Shown piece by piece: positions 46,621 to 60,678 of a stretch of DNA of 64,000 bases. A program made the position numbers and the translations under genes. Location of the stretch: positions 2,590,001 through 2,654,000 of the forward strand of contig NZ_CP133016.1 in the NCBI RefSeq assembly GCF_030866745.1, given 5' to 3'. Positions within the stretch are counted from its first letter, which is position 1. Each line of letters begins with the position of its first letter. Below the pieces are notes generated by a model that was given only the letters and a program-made list of their open reading frames with translations, was not told the origin of the DNA and made no database searches. This DNA comes from Sphingomonas flavescens (GTDB lineage: Bacteria > Pseudomonadota > Alphaproteobacteria > Sphingomonadales > Sphingomonadaceae).

Positions 46621-48120
46621 TTAGAGGCAGGCTTCCAGGTAGGGCTGGTCGAAGCCGAACTGCTTGGCCTTTTCCAACGTATAAGGACGAAGACCCATCG
46701 AGCGGTATTCGCCGATGATCTTGCCGTCGGCCGTCTCGTCCAGATACTCGAACTTGAACAGCTCCTGGGTGACGATGACGTCGCCTTCCATGCCGATCAC
46801 TTCGGTGATGTTGGTCGTGCGACGCGAACCATCGCGTAGACGCTTCACCTGCACGATGAGATCGACCGAGTCGGCGATCTGGCGTGAGATGGCTTCCTTC
46901 GGCACCTTGATGTCCGACATCATCACCATGTTCTCCATACGCGCGAGACATTCGCGCGGGGAGTTGGAGTGGAGCGTCGCCATCGAGCCGTCGTGACCGG
47001 TGTTCATGGCCGCGAGCAAGTCGAAGCACTCCGGTCCACGAATTTCGCCCAGGATGATGCGGTCAGGGCGCATACGCAGTGCGTTGATGACGAGGTCGCG
47101 AATGGTGATTGCGCCCTGGCCCTCGAGGTTCGGCGGCCGCGTTTCGAGCGGCAGCCAGTGCGGCTGCTGCAGCCGAAGCTCGGCCGCGTCTTCGATGGTG
47201 ATCACGCGCTCGCCCGGGTCGATCATCTTTGACAAGGCGTTGAGCATCGTCGTCTTACCCGAGCCGGTACCGCCCGAGATGACCACGTTCATGCGGGTCG
47301 CCCCGGCGATCTTCAGCACGGTCGCCATCTTTTCGGACATCGACCCGAAGCCGCGCATCATGTCGAGCGTGATCGGCTTCTCGGAGAACTTACGGATGGA
47401 GATGGCGGTCCCGCGCAGCGAGAGCGGCGGGATAATGACGTTAACGCGGCTGCCGTCCTGAAGACGGGCGTCGCAAAGCGGGGAGGTCTGGTCGATGCGA
47501 CGGCCGACCTTGTTCACGATGCGCTGGGCGATCTGGAACAGATGCTCCTCGTCGCGGAATTGGATCTGCGCGATCTCGAGCTTGCCCTTGCGCTCGACGT
47601 AGGTTTGCTCGGGGCCGTTGACCATGATGTCGCTGACGGCCGGGTCGGCCAGCAGTTCTTCGAGCGGGCCCAGGCCGAGCAATTCGTCGACCAGCACCTT
47701 TTCCAGCGCGAACTGCTCGCGGCGGTTCAGAGTGATCTTCAGCTCGGCGAGGACTTCGGAAATTATTGGGCGGAATTCCTCGGCAAGCTCATCCTTGTTG
47801 AGCGTCGCCGCGGCTTCCGGATCGACCCGCTCGAGCAGACGCGGGAGCACCTGTTCCTTGATGCGGTGCACCGAGGCTTCGAAGCCTTCGACCTTGCTGC
47901 TGCCCTGTTCGCCGCTGGCGTTCTGGCGCGAGTTGAGGCGGTCCATGGCGCCGCCGAGGGAGGGCGACGATTCGGCGACGGGCGCCTCGGGTTGCGCGAG
48001 CTCGTCGATCGGCGGGAATTGCTCACCCCCGCCAACACCCGCTCCACCCTTCATGGGCTTGGCGACGCCGAAATTGGGGCGAGGACCGCTCACACCCCCA
48101 CGCTTGCCGAATGCGCTCAT
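46621..48120 (-). CDS. cpaF: CpaF/TadA family secretion ATPase
   Basis: A type II/IV secretion ATPase of about 499 residues for the Tad/Flp pilus. Walker A GGTGSGKTT, the Asp box VITIEDAAELRL and Walker B region RPDRIILGEIRGPE with AMNTGHDGSMATLHSNS are complete. The first 100 residues are a low-complexity linker. The start MSAFGKRGG is preferred over a GTG four codons upstream. Other tad genes are not adjacent in this window, which is odd for a pilus ATPase and may mean that the remaining cluster lies elsewhere. Confidence 0.94.
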   Translation of the reverse strand: MSAFGKRGGVSGPRPNFGVAKPMKGGAGVGGGEQFPPIDELAQPEAPVAESSPSLGGAMDRLNSRQNASGEQGSSKVEGFEASVHRIKEQVLPRLLERVDPEAAATLNKDELAEEFRPIISEVLAELKITLNRREQFALEKVLVDELLGLGPLEELLADPAVSDIMVNGPEQTYVERKGKLEIAQIQFRDEEHLFQIAQRIVNKVGRRIDQTSPLCDARLQDGSRVNVIIPPLSLRGTAISIRKFSEKPITLDMMRGFGSMSEKMATVLKIAGATRMNVVISGGTGSGKTTMLNALSKMIDPGERVITIEDAAELRLQQPHWLPLETRPPNLEGQGAITIRDLVINALRMRPDRIILGEIRGPECFDLLAAMNTGHDGSMATLHSNSPRECLARMENMVMMSDIKVPKEAISRQIADSVDLIVQVKRLRDGSRRTTNITEVIGMEGDVIVTQELFKFEYLDETADGKIIGEYRSMGLRPYTLEKAKQFGFDQPYLEACL

Positions 48121-48198
48121 GCTTGTTGCCACTCGCTAAACTTGAGTTCCGCGAGGATCATTAACGCCAGATGCCTAAGGAAAGACTAACCGTGCGCC

Positions 48199-49710
48199 TC
48201 AGCGTCCGCGAACGCAGTCGCTGCCAGGAGCCTCGAGCGCCGAGCGTTGCTCATAAACGAGGAAGCCCATACGGCTGACCAGCGCGTAGTGAGTCAGCAA
48301 GTGTACGAAAGCCGGATCACGCATGAAGTAAGCCAGCGGCTCCGGCTGTGCGACGATGCGGCGCGGTGGAAGGCAGCGGAAATCCGCAACGGTCTGCGCG
48401 GTCACTCGTCGTCCAAGCTCGATGAGCGCCGGGTCGGGCTGTTCCGCCTTCTCGTTGAGCAGGAGCGCTCTCAGCATCCAGAAGCCATTATAGCGCGACG
48501 GATAGCGCCAGCCGTGTTGCAGGGTGATCGACCAGGCAATGGCCGTGTCTTCTGAAATGAAGGCAACGGGAACGCCCGCCGGCAAGCCCGCAACCGCCTG
48601 ATTCAGATCGCGGCTGGGCAGGCTGGGGTTAGCGGCCTCGCCCGCTGACAGCGAGAGTGGCAGGCACAACAGGGCGGGAGCCCCGAGCCGAAGCAGCCGC
48701 AACTTCTCTGTGGAATAGGCCAGTACGCTGGCGAGCGCGATTGCGCTGCAGCCGAGCATCGGGATCGCGTGATAGGTCCAGCCCTTGAACTGGATGAAAT
48801 AGGCGGCGGCGAAGCCGATGGAGGCAATTAGCAGTGCTTGGACCAAAGGGATGCCTCTGACCGCTTTTTGCGCCGCAAGCAGGACCGCGATTAGGACCAG
48901 TCCGACCGCCGCGAAGGGACCGAGAAGATACAGGAAGCCGGGCGCCGAGAAGATGCCGTAGGCCTGGCCCAGCAATGGAACGATGAGTTCGACATAGTCA
49001 CGCTCGGCAAAGATTGCCGCGGCGTAGACCAATCCTACGCCGGCAATCGCCACGGTTTCGGGCCGCAACGGCCGCCAACGACGCAGCGAGGATGCCAGTA
49101 ACCATGCTTCGAGCAAGACCGGCACGATCAGGAAATAGTGCTTGAGCGCGAAGCCCAGCCCGGCACCGATCCCGACCGCAACCGCCAGTATCGCCGAGAC
49201 GGGCCGGGAATCGCGCCGTGCGGCAATCAAGGCCGCATAGGGCAGTGTCGCGATCATGACGATCTGCTCGCGCTGGCCGACGTGGGCCCAAGGCATCGCA
49301 AACACCGTGGCGGCTGCATAGGACAACAGTAGGCTGCGGCGCCCGGCGTCGAGCTCAGGGAGAAGGCGGTCAGTAGCCGCCAGCGAAAGCGCCACGGTGC
49401 CGCCGATGGCGACTATCAAGACGGATTCGATTCTAAGGCTCAGCAGGGTGGCTACGCGTTCGATGGGGAGCGCCATCCAGAACCAGAGTGGGGGATTGGT
49501 CTCGACGATGTCGCGGTAAAGGTCCGCGCCCGCCTGAATCCGCCCGGCGATCCAGAGTTGCCAGGCCACGTCGGAATCTACCGTACCGCTCAGTCGGGCA
49601 ATCGTCAGGAGAGCGAGAATTCCCAGTGCAATCTGCAGTGGACGCGTGTCATCAACCCGTTTGGACGGCTCAACACTGTCTGCAGCGACGATTGGCGAAA
49701 CGAAGGACAT
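48199..49710 (-). CDS. Multi-pass membrane protein, GT-C glycosyltransferase-like
   Basis: About 503 residues with 10-12 hydrophobic segments. The first loop reads TVDSDVAWQLWIAGRIQAGADLYRDIVETNPP, resembling the catalytic loop (Asp with an ETNPPL block) of GT39/ArnT-type lipid-linked sugar transferases. The C-terminal soluble part holds VAFISEDTAIAWSITLQHGW. Function is uncertain: a mannosyl- or arabinosyl-type transferase on the periplasmic side is an inference. It lies between cpaF and the atp operon on the same strand. Confidence 0.75.
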   Translation of the reverse strand: MSFVSPIVAADSVEPSKRVDDTRPLQIALGILALLTIARLSGTVDSDVAWQLWIAGRIQAGADLYRDIVETNPPLWFWMALPIERVATLLSLRIESVLIVAIGGTVALSLAATDRLLPELDAGRRSLLLSYAAATVFAMPWAHVGQREQIVMIATLPYAALIAARRDSRPVSAILAVAVGIGAGLGFALKHYFLIVPVLLEAWLLASSLRRWRPLRPETVAIAGVGLVYAAAIFAERDYVELIVPLLGQAYGIFSAPGFLYLLGPFAAVGLVLIAVLLAAQKAVRGIPLVQALLIASIGFAAAYFIQFKGWTYHAIPMLGCSAIALASVLAYSTEKLRLLRLGAPALLCLPLSLSAGEAANPSLPSRDLNQAVAGLPAGVPVAFISEDTAIAWSITLQHGWRYPSRYNGFWMLRALLLNEKAEQPDPALIELGRRVTAQTVADFRCLPPRRIVAQPEPLAYFMRDPAFVHLLTHYALVSRMGFLVYEQRSALEAPGSDCVRGR

Positions 49711-49747
49711 CCGTCGCCACCTTTAGCGGCGGATGGTAAATGCGGCG

Positions 49748-50020
49748 CTAAGCGGCTGCGGCGGTTCCCGCGCTCTCGGCGAGCACGGTTAGTCCCTTGT
49801 CGCTGACCTCAGCAAAGCCGCCGGTGACTTCGATCCGCTCGGGCTGGCCGCCCTGGCTGCGGTAGACAGCGATGGCGCCGTTGCGGAGCGTGGTCATGTA
49901 GGGCGCGTGACCGGCCATGATGCCGCTTTCGCCCTCGGTGCCCGGAACGACGACCATGTAGACGTCGTCGGACATCACCAGCCGGTCCGGCGTGACGAGC
50001 TCAAAATGCAGATCGGCCAT
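49748..50020 (-). CDS. atpC: ATP synthase F1 epsilon subunit
   Basis: A 90-residue epsilon subunit with [24 protein letters not shown] and [14 protein letters not shown]. Only the N-terminal beta-sandwich is present; the C-terminal two-helix domain of E. coli epsilon is missing, which is common in sphingomonads. The start overlaps the stop of the small upstream frame as TAATG. Confidence 0.94.
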   Translation of the reverse strand: MADLHFELVTPDRLVMSDDVYMVVVPGTEGESGIMAGHAPYMTTLRNGAIAVYRSQGGQPERIEVTGGFAEVSDKGLTVLAESAGTAAAA

Positions 50021-50217
50021 TATTCCTTGCCTTCAAGAGTCGATGCGATTTGGGCGTCGAATGCGCGGGTGGCCGCGTCGAATTTGTCGCGGCACCCCGG
50101 GTTGCAGAAGCCGACGACCTTGCCGCGATATTGCGTCAGGCTGTCCACGCTGACCGGCTTGCCGGACCAGGGACAGACGTGGTTGACGCAGTCATCGAGG
50201 CTGGGCGCGCCGGCCAG
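50020..50217 (-). CDS. Small TRASH/YHS-like Cys protein between atpD and atpC, start unclear
   Basis: A 65-codon frame contains [15 protein letters not shown] and [17 protein letters not shown], a cysteine pattern (C-x4-C, then C-x3-C) like the TRASH/YHS metal-binding fold. Codon choice and the TAATG overlap with atpC argue for a real gene. There is no in-frame ATG, GTG or TTG before the first cysteine motif; the listed start is CTG, two codons after the atpD stop, and the frame is the same as atpD. It may use CTG, arise by stop read-through or re-initiation, or have lost its start. Confidence 0.55.
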   Translation of the reverse strand: MAGAPSLDDCVNHVCPWSGKPVSVDSLTQYRGKVVGFCNPGCRDKFDAATRAFDAQIASTLEGKE

Positions 50218-50220
50218 GGC

Positions 50221-54742
<4,522 letters not shown>

Positions 54743-54768
54743 GCGCGAAAAGCTCCAGAACTGGAATT

Positions 54769-54790
54769 GCCCCGATTTGAAAAACGGGGC
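54769..54790. repeat. Stem-loop in the atp operon leader
   Basis: GCCCCG and CGGGGC are separated by ten bases, located 27 bases upstream of the atpH start. It could influence translation of the atpH leader. Weak evidence beyond the palindrome. Confidence 0.35.
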
Positions 54791-54862
54791 GTGAAAACGG
54801 GTTGCCCCGCACGCCCCACCATCGGTTGCGAGGCCCCTAGCAAGGGGCGCCAAACGATGCAA

Positions 54863-54896
54863 CCGGCAGCTTTCAGGTTTGACCGCAAGCTGCCGG
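54863..54896. repeat. 10-bp inverted repeat upstream of atpH
   Basis: CCGGCAGCTT and AAGCTGCCGG flank 14 bases in the divergent promoter region of atpH and the DUF1203 gene. It is a candidate operator or leader structure. Confidence 0.4.
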
Positions 54897-54931
54897 AAGC
54901 GGCCAAATCTTCCCGTCCGTAAGCAACGGTC

Positions 54932-55399
54932 ATGACATATCGAATCACCGGGATCGATCCCGCGCCATATCGCCATCTCCACGGGCTGACCGACGCTGAA
55001 TTGGCCCCGCAAGGTGTCATACGCATGATCGTCACCGCCAAGCCCAGCTTCCCATGCCGTATCAGTCTGACCGACCGCGAAATCGGAGAAAAGGTGCTGT
55101 TGCTCAACCACGTTAGCCACGACGTGGCGGGACCTTATCGTGCCAGCCACGCGATCTTCGTCAGCGAGGGCGAGACCGAAGCGGGGGAATTCGTCGACGA
55201 AGTGCCGCCGGTATTCGAGGCGCGGGTGCTGTCGCTTCGCGGGTTCGATGCTGGCGGGATGATGGTCGATGCACTGCTCACTCAGCCAGGTGAAGCGGAT
55301 GCGGGCATCCGCCAGCTACTCGCTAATCCGGCGATCGAAACCATCCACGCCCACAACGCCACCCGCGGCTGCTTTGCGGCGCGGATCGAAAGGAACTGA
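54932..55399 (+). CDS. DUF1203 family protein
   Basis: The 155-residue protein shows the family's RITGIDPAPYRHLHGLTDAEL start, the central LLLNHVSHDVAGPYRASHAIFV and the C-terminal IHAHNATRGCFAARI. No function is established for DUF1203. It is divergent from the atp operon and ends one base before the ada gene, so it may be co-expressed with DNA alkylation repair. Confidence 0.88.
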   Translation: MTYRITGIDPAPYRHLHGLTDAELAPQGVIRMIVTAKPSFPCRISLTDREIGEKVLLLNHVSHDVAGPYRASHAIFVSEGETEAGEFVDEVPPVFEARVLSLRGFDAGGMMVDALLTQPGEADAGIRQLLANPAIETIHAHNATRGCFAARIERN

Positions 55400-55400
55400 C

Positions 55401-56507
55401 ATGGCAACGCTTGCACCGCTTCGTAACGAGCGTAATCCGCCCGCCGTGGACAATGTCGCGCGCCTGGATCCCGACACCGCCTGGGCCGCGTTCATGCGCC
55501 GCGACCGCGCCTGGGACGGGCGGATCATCGGAGCGGTCACCACGACCCGCATCTATTGCAAGCCGAGCTGCCCCGCCCGGCGCCCGGAGCGCGAGAACGT
55601 CGAATTCTTCACTAGCACAGAAGAAGCCCGGACGGCCGGGTATCGCGCGTGTCTGCGTTGCAAGCCTGACGAAGTTGGCCGCGATCGCGAGGCACTGACC
55701 AAGGCCATCGCCTTGATCGAGCACGCCGAGGAAGCGCCGACTCTGGACCAGCTAGCGGCCGCGGTCGGCTACGCACCGCACCATTTCCAGCGTCTGTTCA
55801 AGCGTGACCTTGGCATATCGCCTGCCGAATATGCCCGGGGCCTACGCAACCGCCGCGGCGAAGCGGCTTTGGAAAGCGAGGACCGCGTGACGGACGCCGT
55901 TTACGAAGCAGGTTATTCGGGCCCCAGCAGTTTCTACAGCGACGCTAAAGAGAGGCTCGGCATGACCCCATCGGCCTGGCGCGACGGCGGCAAGGGCGAG
56001 ACAATCCGCTGGACGCACTTCGACAGCCCCATCGGTCAGATGCTCATCGCCGCGACGTCGAAGGGTATCTGCCGGCTGACGTTCGGCGACGATGAGGCCT
56101 CGCTTCGCCGCCGCTTCCCAAAGGCGACGATCGTCGAGGACCGAGGCGGGTTGAAGGAGCTGATCGACGGCGCGCTTGCCGCGATCGAACGTCCCGCGGC
56201 TGCCCACGACCTGCCGATCGACGTCGCCGGCACGGCATTTCAGGAGGCGGTCTGGCGCGAGCTCCGCAAGATACCGCCAGGCGAAACGCGCAGCTATGCG
56301 CAAATCGCAGCGGCAATCGGCCAGCCCGGCGCAGTCCGGGCCGTAGGAACGGCCAATGGCGACAACCACGTCGCCGTGCTTATCCCGTGCCACCGCGTGA
56401 TCCGCAGCGATGGCACTCTGGGGGGCTATGCTGGTGGATTGGACAAGAAGCGTCAGCTGCTGGCCGCCGAGGGGCATCAGACGGCACCGCCGGAACTCCC
56501 GCTCTGA
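55401..56507 (+). CDS. ada: Bifunctional Ada regulator / O6-methylguanine-DNA methyltransferase
   Basis: The N-terminal zinc domain has IYCKPSCPARRP with the methyl-accepting Cys and a second pair CLRCKP; then an AraC-type helix-turn-helix (LDQLAAAVGYAPHHFQRLFKRDLG and VYEAGYSGPSSFYSDAKERLGMTPSAW); the C-terminal methyltransferase has VLIPCHRVIRSDG with the reactive Cys. The 368 residues cover all three parts. It repairs methylphosphotriesters and O6-methylguanine and activates its own regulon when methylated. Confidence 0.94.
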   Translation: MATLAPLRNERNPPAVDNVARLDPDTAWAAFMRRDRAWDGRIIGAVTTTRIYCKPSCPARRPERENVEFFTSTEEARTAGYRACLRCKPDEVGRDREALTKAIALIEHAEEAPTLDQLAAAVGYAPHHFQRLFKRDLGISPAEYARGLRNRRGEAALESEDRVTDAVYEAGYSGPSSFYSDAKERLGMTPSAWRDGGKGETIRWTHFDSPIGQMLIAATSKGICRLTFGDDEASLRRRFPKATIVEDRGGLKELIDGALAAIERPAAAHDLPIDVAGTAFQEAVWRELRKIPPGETRSYAQIAAAIGQPGAVRAVGTANGDNHVAVLIPCHRVIRSDGTLGGYAGGLDKKRQLLAAEGHQTAPPELPL

Positions 56508-56562
56508 CGAAATAAGCTTGTGAAACCATGCCCCCCAATTCAACTGTAAGGGTGGGGGGACG

Positions 56563-57441
56563 ATGGAAGAAGCAAGGCACACGCACGGGCAGGCGGTATG
56601 GCGATCATTCGTCGCGATGCTTGGCGCAATCGCGCTATACTTCGCGGCAACCGCCCTCGCGATCATCATCTCGAGCAACCTGCCCGCGATGGACCGCGAC
56701 CTGGCCTCCGTCGTGAAGGTCACGGTTACGATCGCCCTGACATTGGCTGCCTACAAATTTGGCATCCGTCGTCTGAGCAAGAGCGGGAATGACGATCTGC
56801 CGGCCAAGGGCATGATCATGGGCCTGGTCCTAGGGGTGCTGATTGGAGGCGCACTGTTTGCCGCGATTGTCGGCGTCGCGGCGCTGATGGGTGTTTACCG
56901 GATCACTTCCTGCTGCAGCACGGTGAATCTGGTCTCCGATCTCGCGACCGCTTCGATCATGCCGGGGTTCATGGAGGAGTTGTTCTTCCGCGGCATCTTG
57001 TTCCGCTGGATCGAGGAGATGTCGGGCAGCTGGATGGCGCTGGTCATCACCGCCGTATTGTTTGGGTTCGCCCATGCCCTCAACCCCAACGCGACATTGT
57101 TCTCTTCGACCGCCATCGCAGTGGAGGCCGGCATCCTGCTCGGCGGCGCCTACATGTTGACCCGCAACCTGTGGCTACCGATCGGCCTGCACGCTGCCTG
57201 GAATTTCACGCAGGGCTACCTCTTCGGCATTCCCGTTTCGGGGGTTGCTGAAGAAGGACTCGTGACGTCCCGGCTATCCGGTCCGGAACTCGTGACCGGA
57301 GGCGGCTTTGGCCTTGAAGCCTCGGTAATTGCCTTCGTGCTCGCGACGGCCGCTGGGTTGGCGATGGTCATTCTTGCCGTTCGGCGCCGCCGCGTCCTGC
57401 TGCCGCCGTGGAAGGCGCGGCCGCTGCTGTCGGCGAACTAA
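56563..57441 (+). CDS. CPBP family intramembrane glutamic endopeptidase
   Basis: Membrane protein of 292 residues with about eight hydrophobic segments. The CPBP/Abi signature motifs are in order: EELFFRG (EExxxR), LFGFAHALNP (FxxxH) and GLHAAWNF (HxxxN/B). A pair of cysteines (TSCCSTVN) sits in a loop. Substrate unknown; relatives include CAAX proteases and bacteriocin self-immunity proteins. GGGTGGGGG precedes the start. Confidence 0.9.
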   Translation: MEEARHTHGQAVWRSFVAMLGAIALYFAATALAIIISSNLPAMDRDLASVVKVTVTIALTLAAYKFGIRRLSKSGNDDLPAKGMIMGLVLGVLIGGALFAAIVGVAALMGVYRITSCCSTVNLVSDLATASIMPGFMEELFFRGILFRWIEEMSGSWMALVITAVLFGFAHALNPNATLFSSTAIAVEAGILLGGAYMLTRNLWLPIGLHAAWNFTQGYLFGIPVSGVAEEGLVTSRLSGPELVTGGGFGLEASVIAFVLATAAGLAMVILAVRRRRVLLPPWKARPLLSAN

Positions 57442-57447
57442 AGGAAA

Positions 57448-59616
57448 CTAAAGGAAATTGTAGGGATCAACGTCGACGCTGACGCGGACCTTGGGGCTCC
57501 ACTCTATGGCGGCGAGCCAGTCGCGGATGACGTCCTGGACGTCGAGGCTGCGGCGGGCGTGGACCAGCAGGCGCTGGCGGTGGCGGCCGCGAAGCATGGC
57601 GAGCGGGGCGGGGGCAGGGCCGAATACCGCCATGCCGTCGACGTCGGGCGCGGCGTGGCCGATGCGGCGGGCGACGGTTTCGGCTTCGGAGGCATCTTCG
57701 GCAGAGACGACGATCGCAGCGAGCCGGCCGAACGGGGGCATCGCGGCGTCGCGGCGCGCTTCAGTCTCGGCCGCGTAAAAACCTGGCGCATCGCCGGAGA
57801 CCAGCGCGGCAATGACCGGCGCGTCCGGGTCGTGGGTCTGGATTAGGACGCGTCCCGGCTTCTCGCCGCGGCCCGCGCGGCCGGCGACTTGCTGGATTTG
57901 CTGGAAGCTCCGCTCCGCGGCGCGAAGGTCGCCGCCGGCGAGGCCGAGGTCCGCATCGACCACACCGACCAACGTCAAATTCGGGAAGTGATAGCCCTTG
58001 GTCACCAGTTGGGTGCCGACGACGATATCGATCGCGCCTGCGTCCATTGCGCCGACGAATTCGGCGGCCTTCAGCGGCGACCAGATCGTGTCTGACGTCA
58101 CAATCGCCGTGCGCGCGTCGGGGAACAGCTCGGACACCTCGTCGGCGATGCGCTCGACGCCCGGGCCGCAGGCCACCAGGCTGTCCTCGGTCCCGCACTC
58201 GGGGCAGGCTTGTGGCGGCGGCATGACATGCCCGCAATGGTGGCAGGCGAGGCGATGCATCAGCCGATGCTCGACCATCCACGCGGTGCAGTTCGGGCAT
58301 TGAAAGCGATGTCCGCAGTGGCGGCAGAGCGTGAGCGGCGCGAAGCCGCGGCGGTTGAGGAACAACAGCGATTGTTCGCCAGCCTTGAGGTTCGCCTCTA
58401 TCTCATCCACAAGCGACGGCGCCAGCCAGCGCCCGCGCGGCGGTGGATCCTGGGTCAGGTCGACCGCGCGGATTTCAGGCAGCGAGGCGCCGGCGAACCG
58501 CGCGCCAAGGCCGACCTCGCGATAGCGGCCAAGCTCAACCATATGCCGGCTCTCGATCGGCGGTGTCGCGGTCGAGAGGATGACGGGGATATCCTCGAAC
58601 TTCGCACGCATCACCGCGGTGTCGCGGGCATGGTATTGGACGCCGTCGTCCTGCTTGAAGCTGGTCTCGTGCGCCTCGTCGACGACGATCAGGCCGAGGT
58701 TGGCATAGGGGAGGAACAGCGCCGACCGGGCCCCCACTGTCACCGCCGCCTCGCCGCTGGCAATGCCGCGCCACGCGCGCCGGCGCTGCGATGAGCGAAG
58801 GCCCGAGTGCCACGCGGTCGGCGCGCAGCCGAAGCGGGCCTCGAAGCGCTTTAGGAATGGCTCGGTCAGCGCGATCTCGGGAAGCAAGACGAGCGCCTGC
58901 CTCCCCTGCCGAACGCACTCGGCGATCGCCTCGAAATAGACTTCGGTCTTGCCCGAGCCCGTGACGCCGTCCAGCAAGGTCGGATCGAAGCCCTTGCCGA
59001 CCGCTGCCGTCAGCGAAGCGGCCGCGTCGGCCTGTTCGGGGCTCAGGTCGGGTGGCGCGAAGTCGGGATTTGGAACGAGGAGGGGTCGATCCGAGTCCAC
59101 CGCTACCGCTTCCAGTACGCCGGCATTCACCAGCCCGCGCATCACCGCGTCGCTGACACCCGCCGCATCCGCGAGTTCGCGAACTGTTCCCTGGCGACCC
59201 TGGATTGCCGCGATCGCCTTCTCGCGCTGCGGCGTCAGCCGGTCGGGAACGAGTCCAGTCGGCCGATATTCGATGAGCTGTCGCGGACCGTCGAGCGCGG
59301 CGGCGGACGGCAATACCATCCGCAGCACTCCGGCGAGCGGGCTGAGATAATAATCCGCCGTCCACTCACACAGCCGCCGCAGCGGAGCGGCAATCGGCGG
59401 CACGCCAGCCACACCCGCCAGTGGACGCAGGCGATTGTCGCCGACCTCTTCGCTCGGCAGGCGCTCGGCCTCCCAGGCGACCCCCAGCAATTGTCGCGGA
59501 CCCAAAGGCGCCACGACCACGCTGCCCGGCTCGACATGCATCCCGTCCGGAACGCGATAGTCCAGCGGTCCGAGCGCGGCATTCAGGGTGACGACACGGG
59601 CGCGGGGGAGGCTCAT
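57448..59616 (-). CDS. priA: Primosomal protein N' (replication restart helicase)
   Basis: PriA, 722 residues: 3'-DNA-end-binding domain at the front, Walker A GVTGSGKTEVY, Walker B/DEAH VVDEAHE, the eight-cysteine double zinc site (CRHCGHRFQCPNC, then CHHCGHVM and CPECG), and helicase motifs VVGTQLVTKGYHFPN and QQVAGRAGRGE. It reloads the replisome on forks and D-loops. Stands as a single gene on this strand. Confidence 0.96.
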   Translation of the reverse strand: MSLPRARVVTLNAALGPLDYRVPDGMHVEPGSVVVAPLGPRQLLGVAWEAERLPSEEVGDNRLRPLAGVAGVPPIAAPLRRLCEWTADYYLSPLAGVLRMVLPSAAALDGPRQLIEYRPTGLVPDRLTPQREKAIAAIQGRQGTVRELADAAGVSDAVMRGLVNAGVLEAVAVDSDRPLLVPNPDFAPPDLSPEQADAAASLTAAVGKGFDPTLLDGVTGSGKTEVYFEAIAECVRQGRQALVLLPEIALTEPFLKRFEARFGCAPTAWHSGLRSSQRRRAWRGIASGEAAVTVGARSALFLPYANLGLIVVDEAHETSFKQDDGVQYHARDTAVMRAKFEDIPVILSTATPPIESRHMVELGRYREVGLGARFAGASLPEIRAVDLTQDPPPRGRWLAPSLVDEIEANLKAGEQSLLFLNRRGFAPLTLCRHCGHRFQCPNCTAWMVEHRLMHRLACHHCGHVMPPPQACPECGTEDSLVACGPGVERIADEVSELFPDARTAIVTSDTIWSPLKAAEFVGAMDAGAIDIVVGTQLVTKGYHFPNLTLVGVVDADLGLAGGDLRAAERSFQQIQQVAGRAGRGEKPGRVLIQTHDPDAPVIAALVSGDAPGFYAAETEARRDAAMPPFGRLAAIVVSAEDASEAETVARRIGHAAPDVDGMAVFGPAPAPLAMLRGRHRQRLLVHARRSLDVQDVIRDWLAAIEWSPKVRVSVDVDPYNFL

Positions 59617-59816
59617 GCTCTACGGAAGTTTGCCAAGTTTGCGCCTCAACGCACGCACGTGCGCGAGCGCACGCACGAGGGCCGATAGGGTCGGCGTTTC
59701 CGGTGATTTTGGTGGCTGATCATCGCGGGCCGCTTAAGCACAGGCGGGTGGTTGTAGGACAGGGGTCGGTGAGACCCGGCCAGGACGAGCGTCAGCTTTG
59801 CCCAAAGGCTGGAAAG

Positions 59817-60596
59817 TTACTTCCCGCGCTTCTTCCGGTGCTGGTCGAGGTCGAGGACCGCGCTTTCTTCCTCAGGCTGCAGCAGGCCGAGCCGGCGCGC
59901 GACCTCCTGATAGGCTTCCTCGACCCCGCCGAGATCCTGGCGGAAGCGGTCCTTGTCCATCTTTTCGTTGGTCTTGAGGTCCCACAGACGGCAGCCGTCG
60001 GGGCTGATCTCGTCGGCCAGGATCACGCGGGCGTAATCGCCGTCCCACACGCGGCCGAACTCCAGCTTGAAGTCGATCAGGCGGATGCCGATCGCCGCGA
60101 ACATGCCCGACAGGAAGTCGTTCACGCGGATCGCCATGTCGGCAATGTCGTTCATCTCGTCCTGGCTGGCCCAGCCGAAGCAGGCGATATGCTCGTCGGC
60201 GATCATCGGGTCGCCCAGCGCATCGTCCTTGTAATAATATTCGATGATCGTGCGGGGCAGCTGCGTACCTTCCTCGATCCCGAGGCGCTTCGACAGCGAG
60301 CCCGCCGCGACGTTGCGGATCACCACCTCGATCGGAATGATCTCGACTTGGCGGATCAGCTGCTCGCGCATGTTCAGGCGGCGGATGAAGTGCGTCGGCA
60401 CCCCGATCACCTGCAGCGCGGTGAAGATGTGCTCCGAGATGCGGTTGTTGATGACGCCCTTGCCACTGATCGTGCCGCGCTTCTGCGCGTTGAAGGCGGT
60501 CGCATCGTCCTTGAAATATTGAATCAGCGTGCCCGGCTCGGGACCCTCGTAGAGGATCTTGGCCTTGCCTTCGTAGATTTGGCGGCGGCGAGCCAC
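59817..60596 (-). CDS. purC: Phosphoribosylaminoimidazole-succinocarboxamide synthase
   Basis: PurC makes SAICAR in purine synthesis. The 259-residue protein has [41 protein letters not shown] and [10 protein letters not shown] with [16 protein letters not shown] start is used with GGAGTG about ten bases upstream; it fits the family N-terminus. A hairpin around CAGC(TTTG)CCCAAAGGCTG near 59791-59810 lies just after the stop and may be a terminator. Confidence 0.95.
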   Translation of the reverse strand: MARRRQIYEGKAKILYEGPEPGTLIQYFKDDATAFNAQKRGTISGKGVINNRISEHIFTALQVIGVPTHFIRRLNMREQLIRQVEIIPIEVVIRNVAAGSLSKRLGIEEGTQLPRTIIEYYYKDDALGDPMIADEHIACFGWASQDEMNDIADMAIRVNDFLSGMFAAIGIRLIDFKLEFGRVWDGDYARVILADEISPDGCRLWDLKTNEKMDKDRFRQDLGGVEEAYQEVARRLGLLQPEEESAVLDLDQHRKKRGK

Positions 60597-60678
60597 GGTG
60601 CGCGTCACTCCATGCGGAACGGAAAGAGGGCGCGCTATAGGCGAGCCACGGTTGCACCGCAATTCGAGCTGGCTCGGC

